In this document: in pieces, positions 43,768 to 51,737 of the stretch
How positions within the stretch are numbered: the first letter of the stretch is position 1
How the letters are laid out: each line of letters begins with the position of its first letter
Origin: Allobosea sp.
GTDB taxonomy: Bacteria > Pseudomonadota > Alphaproteobacteria > Rhizobiales > Beijerinckiaceae
DNA: 59,908 nucleotides
NCBI RefSeq assembly: GCF_030695125.1
Contig: NZ_JAUYTP010000048.1
Span: 1-59,908, forward strand
Reading direction: 5' to 3'
The notes under the pieces: model-generated
What the model was told of the DNA's origin: nothing
What the model saw: only the letters and a program-made list of their open reading frames with translations
The model's database searches: none
Translations under genes and position numbers: made by a program

Positions 43768-45537
43768 TCAACGCCTCCTGCCGAAGACGGACGAGAAGCG
43801 CACCGCGCCATGCTGGGTCTGGGCGGCGGGCGCTGGTGCGGGCGACGGCGGAGCCGGAGGCGGCTGATAGGGCGGGGGCTGCTGGCCGGCGACCGGTTGG
43901 TAGGGCGAGGGCTGCGGCGCATAGGCAGCCGGCGCCAAGGGCTGCGTTACCGGCTGCGTCGTGGGGCGCGCCGGCTCGTAGCGCGGCACCTGGGTTGGTG
44001 CGGCGCGTCCGTCGCGGGCGCCCTCCATCACCGGCTGCTTGCTCAAGGCGATCCGGGAGGTGCCGGCCGGCAGGGTCTGCGTCGGGCCCGATTGCCGCGT
44101 CTCGGGCCGGCCGATCTGGCCGCGCGCGTCGAGCACGGTCGCAGGGATCTGCCCGCGCTCGCCGGCCCCGCCGCCTGTCAGGGACGACTGCCGCTGGCCC
44201 TGTTCCGAGATCGGCCAGTTGGCCTTCCCGGCGGCGACCTGAACGCATTCGATCAGCGCCGTGTTCGAGGCCTTGCGCCGATGCGGCTTCATGTCCCCGT
44301 CGCGATAGGCGTTGAGGATCCGGAACTCCATCGGGTCCATGCCGGCCGCTTCGGCCAGCCGGTCCATCTGGACCTCCAGCGCGAAATCGACCGCCGTGAT
44401 GCCGAAGCCGCGCATGGCGGTGGAGGGGCAGCGATTGGTGTAGGCGACATGCACGTCGGAGGCGACGTTGGGGATCCAGTACGGACCCGGCAGATGCGCC
44501 GTGCACTTGATCGCGGCATAGCTCGACAGCCGCGTATAGGCACCGGCATCGAAATAGCTGCGGATGTAGCGGGCCACGATGCGCCCGTCGCGCATCAGCG
44601 CATCCTTGATGTAGATGCGCTCGGCCCCGCGCGGCGAGCCGTAGAGCATCTCCTCCTCACGATCGAGCACGAAGCGGACCGGGCGGCCCGTCACCATTGC
44701 GCCCAGCACCGCCAGCGGCTCGGTGAGCGAGTCGACCTTGCCGCCGAAGCCGCCGCCGACCGTTCCGCCGATGAAATGCAGGCGGTTGGACTCGACCGCG
44801 ACGATCTTGGCCGCGGTGCCGAGCGCGAAGAACAGGCCCTGCGCGCAGGAATGGACGACAAAGCGGCCGTTCTGCTCGGGCGCCGCGATCGAGCCATTGG
44901 TCTCGGTCGGCGCATGCTCGATCGGCGACATCTGGTAGCGATGTTCGAGCACCATGTCGGCGCCCGCGAACGCGCGCTCGACATCGCCGAAGCGCAGCTT
45001 CTGATGGTCGAAGCGCTCGTGATATTCGAAGTAATTGGCGGGATAGGTCTCGTTGACGACGGGCGCGCCCGGCTTCAGCGCCTCCTCGACATCGAAAACG
45101 GCGGGCATCGGCTCATAGTCGATGCGGACGAGCTTCTTCGCGGCCAGCGCCTGCGCCTCGCTCTCGGCGATGATGGCGACGACGGGCTCGCCGACATAGT
45201 GCACCTTGTCGACCGCCAGCGAGGGCTCGTCGTCCTTGCCGAAATTGATCAGGCTGAGCAGCGTGTTCTTGTTCACCGGCACGTCGGCGGCGCGCAGCAC
45301 GCGCTTCACGCCCGGTGCGCGCGCCGCCGCCGAAACGTCGATCGAACGGATGCGCGCGCTGGCATGGGGGCTGCGCACCACCTTGAGATGCAGCATCCCA
45401 TCGAAAGCATGGTCGTCGAAATAGCGCGTCAGCCCGGTGACATGGCCGGGCATATCCTGACGCTGGATGCCCTTGCCGACGACGTTGAGGTTGTCGTCGC
45501 GCTCATCGGCGAAGAGGTCCTTGCGGAGTTCTAGCAT
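43768..45537 (-). CDS. Xanthine dehydrogenase-family molybdopterin-binding subunit, N-terminal half with Pro-rich tail
   Basis: A 589-aa protein. Residues 1-445 are the N-terminal part of a CoxL/XdhB-type subunit: GIQRQDMPGHVTGLTRYFDD, VDKVHYVGEPVVAIIAE, GGTVGGGFGGKVD and TNRCPSTAMRGFGITAVDFA. The last loop replaces the AYRCSFR motif of true CO dehydrogenase, so CO is not the substrate. Residues 446-589 are an unrelated Gln/Pro-rich tail ending RFSSVFGRRR. The start at 45537 follows a conserved N-terminus; the frame is open upstream only within the 2Fe-2S gene. Confidence 0.87.
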   Translation of the reverse strand: MLELRKDLFADERDDNLNVVGKGIQRQDMPGHVTGLTRYFDDHAFDGMLHLKVVRSPHASARIRSIDVSAAARAPGVKRVLRAADVPVNKNTLLSLINFGKDDEPSLAVDKVHYVGEPVVAIIAESEAQALAAKKLVRIDYEPMPAVFDVEEALKPGAPVVNETYPANYFEYHERFDHQKLRFGDVERAFAGADMVLEHRYQMSPIEHAPTETNGSIAAPEQNGRFVVHSCAQGLFFALGTAAKIVAVESNRLHFIGGTVGGGFGGKVDSLTEPLAVLGAMVTGRPVRFVLDREEEMLYGSPRGAERIYIKDALMRDGRIVARYIRSYFDAGAYTRLSSYAAIKCTAHLPGPYWIPNVASDVHVAYTNRCPSTAMRGFGITAVDFALEVQMDRLAEAAGMDPMEFRILNAYRDGDMKPHRRKASNTALIECVQVAAGKANWPISEQGQRQSSLTGGGAGERGQIPATVLDARGQIGRPETRQSGPTQTLPAGTSRIALSKQPVMEGARDGRAAPTQVPRYEPARPTTQPVTQPLAPAAYAPQPSPYQPVAGQQPPPYQPPPAPPSPAPAPAAQTQHGAVRFSSVFGRRR

Positions 45538-45548
45538 GTCGGACTCCC

Positions 45549-46031
45549 TCAGGCGCGGCGCAGGCCGGGCGAACCGGCGGCGGCGAGGATCGCGGCGACG
45601 ATCGGTTCGTAGCCGGTGCAGCGGCAGATGTTGCCGCTGATGGCTTCGATGACCTCGTCGCGGGTGGGGTTGGGGTTTGTGTCGAGCAGGGCTCGCGCCG
45701 CCGTCAGCATGCCCGGCGTGCAGAACCCGCATTGCGCGGCGAAATGCTCCATGAACTGCGCCTGCAGCGGGTGCAGCTCGGGTCCGTTCGCCATCCCGGA
45801 TGCCGTCTCGACCTGCCGGCCCTCGCAGGCGACCGAAAGCGTCAGGCAGGAGAGATGCGGCTCGCCGTCGATCAGCACGGTGCAGACGCCGCAGGCTCCC
45901 TGGCCGCAGCCATATTTCGGGGCGAAGTCGCCCATGCTCCGGCGCAGCGTGTTGAGGAGAGTCTCCGGCGCATCGACGAAGGCGGCCCGGTCGGTGCCGT
46001 TGAGGCGGAACTGGACGGGAATCTTGGCCAT
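45549..46031 (-). CDS. 2Fe-2S subunit of the molybdenum hydroxylase (CoxS/XdhC-type small subunit)
   Basis: A 160-aa protein with both iron-sulfur clusters readable: the plant-type motif YGCGQGACGVCTVLIDG near residues 42-58 with its fourth Cys in PHLSC, and the C-terminal motif CGFCTPGML with GNICRCTGY. It passes electrons from the molybdenum site to FAD. The start at 46031 is the conserved MAKIPVQF; upstream frame lies in the FAD gene. It is 10 nt after the FAD subunit and 11 nt before the Mo-subunit. Confidence 0.95.
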   Translation of the reverse strand: MAKIPVQFRLNGTDRAAFVDAPETLLNTLRRSMGDFAPKYGCGQGACGVCTVLIDGEPHLSCLTLSVACEGRQVETASGMANGPELHPLQAQFMEHFAAQCGFCTPGMLTAARALLDTNPNPTRDEVIEAISGNICRCTGYEPIVAAILAAAGSPGLRRA

Positions 46032-46041
46032 CGCGCGCTCC

Positions 46042-46863
46042 TCAGCGGGGCTCGCCGGCGAGCAGCCGGCCGAGATGAACGGGCAGGACCTCGCGGCGAT
46101 ACCACTCGCTGGCGATCGCATCGGTCGCGGGGCGGCAGCCTTCGAGCGCGGCCTGTTTGGCGGCGGCGACGGCCGCGGCATCGAGTGCCTTGCCCTCCAG
46201 CGCCCGCTCGACGCCGCGCGCGCGGATCGGCGTCGGCGCCATCGCGCCATAGGCCACCCGCGCCTGGCTCACCCGCCCGCCCTCCAGCGGCAGATGCGCG
46301 GCGATCGACAGCACCGAAATCCCCTTCGGCTTGACCCGGCTGATCTTCCGGAAGTGGAAATCGCCCGGATTGGCCGGCCGCGGGAACTGGATCGCGCTGA
46401 CCAGCGCCGGCCCCATGCGCTCGCGGGCCGCCAGGAACTCCTCCAGCGGCGTCGCCCGCCCGCTGCCGAAGCCGGACTGCACCACCACCTGCGCATCGAG
46501 CGCGAGCAGCGCCACGGTGAAGTCGCCGTAAGGAGCGGGCGCAAAGAGATTGCCACCCACGCTTGCCATGTTGCGCACGGCCGGGCCGCCGATCGCACGG
46601 GCCGGCGCGTGGAGAAAGGCGAGCTCGCGGCTGGCCAGGATCTGGCCCATCGTGACCCCGCCGCCGAGCTCGATGCGGGCGCCATGGGCCTCGATCCGCC
46701 GGAAGGCCGGGTCGGTGACGCGCAGCAGCGTGCCCTCGGTCAGCCGGCCCTCATTGACGTCGCGCATCACCAGCGTGCCGCCGCCGATCAGCACCGCCTG
46801 CCGGTCCCCGGACAGGATGCCCGCGGCCTCGGAAAGCGTCGCGCAGCTTCTCACAGCGAGCAT
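46042..46863 (-). CDS. FAD-binding subunit of the molybdenum hydroxylase (CoxM-type)
   Basis: A 273-aa FAD subunit. The FAD-binding segments are AVLIGGGTLVMRDVNEG near the N-terminus and RNMASVGGNLFAPAPYGD near residues 100-115, followed by the CODH_C-type C-terminal domain (RVAYGAMAPTPIRARGVE). It accepts electrons from the 2Fe-2S subunit. It lies 1 nt after the first SRPBCC gene and 10 nt before the iron-sulfur gene, so the order is M-S-L as in cox operons. Confidence 0.93.
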   Translation of the reverse strand: MLAVRSCATLSEAAGILSGDRQAVLIGGGTLVMRDVNEGRLTEGTLLRVTDPAFRRIEAHGARIELGGGVTMGQILASRELAFLHAPARAIGGPAVRNMASVGGNLFAPAPYGDFTVALLALDAQVVVQSGFGSGRATPLEEFLAARERMGPALVSAIQFPRPANPGDFHFRKISRVKPKGISVLSIAAHLPLEGGRVSQARVAYGAMAPTPIRARGVERALEGKALDAAAVAAAKQAALEGCRPATDAIASEWYRREVLPVHLGRLLAGEPR

Positions 46864-46864
46864 G

Positions 46865-47317
46865 TCAGACCGCCTCTCGTGCGAGTTCGGGCAGGCGGCG
46901 CACCGCCTCGATACCGTTGGTGTAGACCTCGTCGCCGACGATGCGGGCGAGCTCCGCCTCGCGGCCGCGCGGCGTGGTGAAGCGGCTCTCCCAGTGCCAG
47001 AAGGCGCGGTTGCCGTCGGTCACCGGCAGCAGCCGGACATGGGCGACGTAGTTGAAGAGCGGGATCGGCGTGTCGAGCAGGCAGTAGCTGAAGGTCATTT
47101 CCAGGTCCGACAGCGTGAGGAGTTGCTCGCGCAGCTCGCTGCCGTCCTGCAGCCAGAACCGGCGCACGCAGCCGATCCGGTCGGACGGGTGGCCGCGCTC
47201 GATTTCGCTACGGGCGACGATCGGGTGCCAGCGGTCATGGCCGTTGAAGTCGCGCAGCACCGACCAGAGCAGGTCGACCGGCGCGTCGATGATCGTGCTG
47301 CGGACGACGTGAGGCAT
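46865..47317 (-). CDS. SRPBCC-family protein (CoxG-like), copy 1
   Basis: A 150-aa START/Bet v1-fold protein: STIIDAPVDLLWSVLRDFNG at the start, HPIVARSEIERGHPSDRIGC, and FNYVAHVRLLPVTDGNRAFWHW. It has no signal peptide. It is paralogous to the next gene upstream (3 nt away), clearly a tandem duplication. CoxG in carboxydotrophs is thought to help anchor CO dehydrogenase to the membrane; here a similar accessory role or ligand binding is inferred. Confidence 0.85.
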   Translation of the reverse strand: MPHVVRSTIIDAPVDLLWSVLRDFNGHDRWHPIVARSEIERGHPSDRIGCVRRFWLQDGSELREQLLTLSDLEMTFSYCLLDTPIPLFNYVAHVRLLPVTDGNRAFWHWESRFTTPRGREAELARIVGDEVYTNGIEAVRRLPELAREAV

Positions 47318-47320
47318 GCC

Positions 47321-47758
47321 TCATCCCCCGAATGCGCGCTTGAGGGCGTCGAAACCGCCCTGGAAGACATTGGTGCCGATGCCCTCGACCAGTTCCGCCT
47401 CGCGCTCCGGCGCACAGTCGAAATCGGCCGACCATTCGATGAAGGTGCGCTCCTGGTCGGTGATCGGCGTGAGCCGCAGCGTCGCGACGTAATTCGTCAG
47501 CGGCATCGGCGAATCCAGGATCGAGTAGGTGCAGAACATGTCGTAGTCGGAGAGCCCGAGCAGTTGCTCGCGCAGCCGGTCGCCGCTGCGCAGCGAGAAG
47601 GCGCGGATGCAGCCGACCTTGTCGGCGGGCTCGCCATTCTCGATCCGGCTTTCGGCGATGCGCGGATGCCAGTTCGGCAGGCCGTTGAAATCGCGCACGC
47701 GGGCCCAGACCTTGGCGGCGGGGGCGGAGATGACGCTGGAGACGTAGACGCGGGGCAT
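47321..47758 (-). CDS. SRPBCC-family protein (CoxG-like), copy 2
   Basis: A 145-aa protein, full-length match to copy 1 (VRDFNGLPNWHPRIAESRIE; GDRLREQLLGLSDYDMF; PLTNYVATLRLTPITD). The shared blocks LREQLL-LSD and NYVA are easily aligned. It lies 12 nt after the flotillin-like gene. Two diverged copies suggest a heterodimer or two ligands. Confidence 0.85.
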   Translation of the reverse strand: MPRVYVSSVISAPAAKVWARVRDFNGLPNWHPRIAESRIENGEPADKVGCIRAFSLRSGDRLREQLLGLSDYDMFCTYSILDSPMPLTNYVATLRLTPITDQERTFIEWSADFDCAPEREAELVEGIGTNVFQGGFDALKRAFGG

Positions 47759-47770
47759 GATGCTGCAGCC

Positions 47771-50683
47771 TCAGGAGGTCTTGCCGGGGCCGGCTTCGGG
47801 GGCAGGGCCCTCGCCGCCGGTCGTAGGCTCGCTCTTGGCATCGCCGCCGCTCTTCGGCCTGGCCGGCTGCGCATCCTTGGCGACGCGCTGCATGTCGGAC
47901 GCTTCGCGCATCAGACCGCCCATCTTGGCGAGGTTGCCGCCCTCGATGCCGATCTCCTTCAGCACCTGGTCAATCATCGGCGCCTGGACGCGGTAGCGCA
48001 GTGCCGACTCGATGACTTCGTCGGTGGGCGAGCGCGCCGCACCGCCGGCTCCGCCCGAGCCGCTGCCACCGGCGAGCCCGTCGACATGGAGAATGCGGAT
48101 GCCTTCGATCTTCTCCATCGGCTTGACGCTCTCGCGCACGATGCCCTCGATCTTGTCGAGCAGGCGGCGCCGGAACAGCCCGTAGCGGGCGCCGTCGCTG
48201 AGCACGTTCTCGGCCTCGTAGAGCAGCTTCTGGGCCTCGGCCTCGACGGTGCGGCGCACCTTGTCGGCCGCGGCGGCGATGTTGGATTCCTCGGCCGCCT
48301 TCTCCGCGAGCAGCACCTCGACGGTCTTGCGCCGTTTCGCACCTTCGCTCTCGCGGATCGTCTTGACCTGTTCCTCGGCCTCGACCGCCTTGGCGCGGGC
48401 GCTCTCGGCATTGGCCTGGGCGGCGGATTCCTCAAGCGACTTGGTGTAGAGCGCGATCGCCTTGTCCATGGCGGCCGCCTCGACATCGCGCTCCCTCGCG
48501 ATCTCCAGCTTGCGCAGCTCGCGCTGGCGCCCGACTCGGGCCTCGTCGAGCCCGCGATCCGACGAGATGCGGGCGCGCTCGACCTCCTCGTTGGAGGCGA
48601 TCTGCGCCTCCTGCAGAGCCTGAGTCCGGGCGATCTCGAGCTGCTCCAGCGCGCGCCGGCGCTCGATCCGGGCAGCCTCCAGCGCCTGTTCGCGGACGAT
48701 GTCGACGGATTCGACCTGCTGCTTGGCGGCGATCTCGGCCTGGCGCAGCGCGCTGTCGGCGTCGGTGCGCTCGACCCTCTTGGCGGCGAGCACGATGGCG
48801 CGGTCTTCCTCCGCCACCTCGACCGCCTTCTTCTGGGCGATCTGCAGCATCTCGCGGGACTTCGCCGCGTCGATGCGCTCTTCGTCCAGACCGAGTTCCG
48901 TGGCGATGCGCCGGCGCTCGACGGTGTCGCGGCGCTTCAGCTCGGCGGTGTCGAGATCGGCGTTGCGGCGGATCTCCAGCTCCTTCGTGGCGAGTTCCGC
49001 CGCGATCCGTTCGGCAGCGACGACCTTCTCCTGGGCGATGCGCGCGGCTTCCGTCGCCTCGCGCGCGGCGATCTCGGCGGTGTCGATCGCCTGGTTGCGG
49101 GCGATCTCGAGATTGCGGACCTCCTCGTCGCGGCGGATGCGCTCGCTGGCGACGGTCCGCTCCTGGCTGATGCGCGCCTTCTCGACGCTCTCGCGCGCCG
49201 CGATCTCGGCGGACTCGATCGTCTCGGTCTGCTCGATCTCGAGCAGGCGCTTGCGCTGCTCCAGCGCGATGCGCTCGGCCGTGAGCACGTTTTCCTGCGC
49301 GATGCGGGCCTTCTCGACCGCCTCGCGGGCGGCGATCTCGGCCTCGTCGAGGGCGCGGTTGCGGGCGATGCCGAGCGCGCGGACGCGCTCCTCCTGGCCG
49401 ATGCGGGCGGTATCGACCGCCTCGCGCGCCGCGATGTCCTCCTGGTCGAGCACGCGGGTGCGCTCGATCTCGCGGTTGCGGATCTCCTGCTCGCGGATGA
49501 TGCGCTCGGCGCTGATCGCGGTTTCCTGCAGGATGCGCGCCTTTTCGGTCGCCTCCCGCGCCGCGATCTCGGCGGCTTCGAGCGTCTGCGCGCGTTCGAT
49601 CTCCTTCTGGCGGATGTCGCGCTCGGAGGCGATGCGGGCGGCGCTGATCGCCTGTTCATTGGCGATGCGGGCCTTCTCGATCAGCTCGCGCGAGCTGATC
49701 TCGGCCTCCTCGACGGCCTGCGTCCGCGCGATCTCCTGCTGGCGGATGTCGCGCTCGGAGGCGATGCGCGCCTCGCTGATCGCGCGCTCGTTGGAGATGC
49801 GCGACTTCTCGATCTCCTCGCGCGAGAGAATCTGCGCCTGCTCGGCTTCCGTATCGCGGGCCGCGCGCTCGCGGGCGATCTCGGCCCGCTGCACGGCGCG
49901 CTTGATCTCGATCTCGCGCTGCTGTTCGAGGCGCGCTGCCTCGCTGTCGCGCTCGATGTCGAGCGCCTGGCGTTCCGCCTCGAGGTTGCGGGTGCGGATG
50001 CGGATCATCGAATCCTGCTCGATGTCGTTGCGCAGCTTCCGCTTGTCCTCGATCTCCTCGATGATCCGCGTCAGGCCGGCGGCGTCGAAGCGGTTGGAGG
50101 GGTTGAAATACTGCAGGTCGGTCTGGTCGAGGTCGGTGAGCGCGACCGATTCCAGCAGCAGGCCGTTCTGGTCGAGCGCCTCGGCCGCGGCCTCCTTGAC
50201 GCGCTGGACATACATCCCGCGCTGCTCGTGCATCTCCTCCATCGTCATCTCGGAGGCGACGGTGCGCAGCGCCGAGATGAACTTGCCCGACAGCAGGGCG
50301 TGGAGCTGGTCGGGCTGGAGCGTGCGGCGGCCCAGCGTCGCGGCCGCGACCGAGACCGAATCCCGCTCCGGCTTCACCCGGACATAGAACTCCGCGTCGA
50401 TGTCGACGCGCATCCGGTCGCGGGTGATCAGCGCGTCGTTGCTGGCGCGCGTCACGGCGAGCTGCAGCACGTTCATGTTGACGGGCGTGACGTCGTGGAT
50501 GATCGGCAGCACGAAGGCGCCGCCATTGATCACCACCCGCTCGCCGAACAGGCCGGTGCGGACGAAGGAGACCTCCTTCGACGAGCGCCGATACAGCCAG
50601 TTCACCAGATAGACGACAATGGCGATGACGATCACCGCCACGATCAGCCAGAGGATCAGCGATCCGATCAGCTGTCCCGTCAT
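47771..50683 (-). CDS. Giant flotillin-like SPFH-domain protein with hendecad repeats
   Basis: A 970-aa protein; ATG at 50683 is preferred as GGGAGGG lies 7 nt upstream, while an ATG seven codons earlier lacks a site. One N-terminal membrane helix (about 4-28) is followed by an SPFH domain (about 35-220, with VVINGGAFVLPIIHDVTPVN). Residues 220-820 are an uninterrupted charged helix, in which 283-579 are seven tandem units beginning AEIAARE. The C-terminus has a Gly-rich linker (about 872-883). Flotillins form oligomeric membrane scaffolds and are usually 450-550 aa. Its place between the ABC/Tm-1 genes and the hydroxylase genes is unusual. Confidence 0.88.
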   Translation of the reverse strand: MTGQLIGSLILWLIVAVIVIAIVVYLVNWLYRRSSKEVSFVRTGLFGERVVINGGAFVLPIIHDVTPVNMNVLQLAVTRASNDALITRDRMRVDIDAEFYVRVKPERDSVSVAAATLGRRTLQPDQLHALLSGKFISALRTVASEMTMEEMHEQRGMYVQRVKEAAAEALDQNGLLLESVALTDLDQTDLQYFNPSNRFDAAGLTRIIEEIEDKRKLRNDIEQDSMIRIRTRNLEAERQALDIERDSEAARLEQQREIEIKRAVQRAEIARERAARDTEAEQAQILSREEIEKSRISNERAISEARIASERDIRQQEIARTQAVEEAEISSRELIEKARIANEQAISAARIASERDIRQKEIERAQTLEAAEIAAREATEKARILQETAISAERIIREQEIRNREIERTRVLDQEDIAAREAVDTARIGQEERVRALGIARNRALDEAEIAAREAVEKARIAQENVLTAERIALEQRKRLLEIEQTETIESAEIAARESVEKARISQERTVASERIRRDEEVRNLEIARNQAIDTAEIAAREATEAARIAQEKVVAAERIAAELATKELEIRRNADLDTAELKRRDTVERRRIATELGLDEERIDAAKSREMLQIAQKKAVEVAEEDRAIVLAAKRVERTDADSALRQAEIAAKQQVESVDIVREQALEAARIERRRALEQLEIARTQALQEAQIASNEEVERARISSDRGLDEARVGRQRELRKLEIARERDVEAAAMDKAIALYTKSLEESAAQANAESARAKAVEAEEQVKTIRESEGAKRRKTVEVLLAEKAAEESNIAAAADKVRRTVEAEAQKLLYEAENVLSDGARYGLFRRRLLDKIEGIVRESVKPMEKIEGIRILHVDGLAGGSGSGGAGGAARSPTDEVIESALRYRVQAPMIDQVLKEIGIEGGNLAKMGGLMREASDMQRVAKDAQPARPKSGGDAKSEPTTGGEGPAPEAGPGKTS
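48947..49837 (-). repeat. Tandem 132-bp (44-residue) coding repeats in the flotillin-like gene
   Basis: Seven units start with (A/E)(E/Q/D)I(A/S/L)(A/S)R at residues 283, 327, 371, 415, 448, 492 and 536 of the 970-aa protein. Six are 44 residues and one, starting at 415, is 33, so all are multiples of 11. Each has the form AEIAAREAVEKARIAQE followed by AERI and an IEIAR-like block. Confidence 0.9.
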
Positions 50684-50730
50684 CGTGAGGCCCTCCCAAT
50701 CCATGTCGCTGTTTGGTTCGAAACGTCGTC

Positions 50731-50829
50731 GTCATCCCGGACAAGCCGCGTCAGCGGCGCCGATCCGGGATCCATTCCTGAACCGGCCCGGAATGGATCC
50801 CGGGTCTCCCTTCGGTCGCCCGGGATGAC
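50731..50829. repeat. Interspersed palindromic repeat (GTCATCCCGG...CCGGGATGAC)
   Basis: A 99-bp unit with terminal GTCATCCCGG and CCGGGATGAC inverted, and an inner CCGGGATCCATTCC/GGAATGGATCCCGG stem. This is a repeat type known in many Rhizobiales genomes between genes. It lies upstream of the flotillin-like gene, so the flotillin may not be in the same transcript as the genes before it. Confidence 0.75.
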
Positions 50830-50855
50830 CCGCGCGGTTGGATCAAGACACACCC

Positions 50856-51737
50856 TCATAGGTTCCGGCCCTTGCCCGCCTTGCCGGTGGACTTTTTGTT
50901 CGTGAGATCGCGCCCGATGCGCTTGAAGGCGCGCGTCTGGTCGCGGATCGCGACTTCTACCGGCAGGCGCTCCATCGAGGAGGCGCCGTAGAAGCCATGG
51001 CAGTGCTTCGTGTGCTTCATGATGAAGTCGGCATCCGCCGGCTCGGCGACCGGGCCGCCATGCACGAGGATGAGCGCGTCCTTCTTGACCGCGAGCGCGG
51101 CCGCGGCCCAGGCATCGACCAGCGCCGGGCAGTCGGCGAGCTTCAGCGCCGTCTCGGCGCCGATCGCCCCGCCCGTCGTCAGCCCGAGATGGCAGACGAT
51201 GATGTCGGCGCCCGCTTTCGCCATGGCGCGCGCATCGGCCTCGCAGAAGACATAGGGCGTCGTCAGCAGGCCCTTGGCGTTGGCGAGTCGGATCATCTCG
51301 ACCTCGAGGCCAAAGCCCATGCCGGTCTCTTCGAGGTTCTTGCGGAAGATGCCGTCGATCAGCCCGACGGTCGGGAAGTTCTGCACCCCGGCGAAGCCGA
51401 TCCGCGCGACCTCGTCGAGGAAGACGTCCATCCGCCGGAACGGGTCGGTGCCGCAGACGCCGGCGATCACCGGCGTCGACTTCACCACCGGCAGCACCTC
51501 GGCCGCCATCTCCATGACGATGGCGTTGGCGTCACCATAGGGCATGAGCCCGGAGAGCGAGCCGCGGCCGGCCATGCGGTAGCGACCGGAATTGTAGATG
51601 ACGATGAGGTCGATCCCGCCGGCCTCCTCGCATTTGGCCGACAGCCCGGTGCCGGCGCCGCCGCCGACGATCGGCTCGCCGGCCTTCACCATCGCCCGGA
51701 AGCGCTTCAGCAGGCTCTTCTTGTCGAAGCTCGCCAT
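50856..51737 (-). CDS. PEP-hydrolase-type TIM-barrel protein (Tm-1 C-terminal-like)
   Basis: A 293-aa protein of the PEP_hydrolase/TIM-barrel signal-transduction family. Conserved segments are [63 protein letters not shown] and [13 protein letters not shown]. The same fold forms the C-terminal half of the tomato Tm-1 protein. Its ATG overlaps the stop of the preceding Tm-1-like fusion gene by 1 nt. Catalytic role in bacteria is not established. Confidence 0.85.
   Translation of the reverse strand: MASFDKKSLLKRFRAMVKAGEPIVGGGAGTGLSAKCEEAGGIDLIVIYNSGRYRMAGRGSLSGLMPYGDANAIVMEMAAEVLPVVKSTPVIAGVCGTDPFRRMDVFLDEVARIGFAGVQNFPTVGLIDGIFRKNLEETGMGFGLEVEMIRLANAKGLLTTPYVFCEADARAMAKAGADIIVCHLGLTTGGAIGAETALKLADCPALVDAWAAAALAVKKDALILVHGGPVAEPADADFIMKHTKHCHGFYGASSMERLPVEVAIRDQTRAFKRIGRDLTNKKSTGKAGKGRNL

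Noticed and set aside
42469..45537. Molybdopterin subunit as form I CO dehydrogenase CoxL
   Set aside because: The active-site loop lacks the AYRCSFR motif and reads TNRCPSTAMRGFG, as in other xanthine-dehydrogenase-family enzymes.
48699..50387. 562-codon Ser/Arg-rich plus-strand frame
   Set aside because: It is antisense to the tandem repeats of the flotillin-like gene and repeats with the same 132-bp period, as expected of a shadow.
47771..50683. The 132-bp tandem repeats as a CRISPR-like or non-coding satellite array
   Set aside because: Units have no spacers, vary by codon-level changes, and stay in one open frame with 11-residue steps.
46550..50905. 1451-codon open frame on the plus strand opposite the flotillin-like and hydroxylase genes
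   Set aside because: It arises because the repetitive coding of the minus strand avoids stops on the other strand; the translation is low-complexity Leu/Ala/Asp/Arg with no domain.
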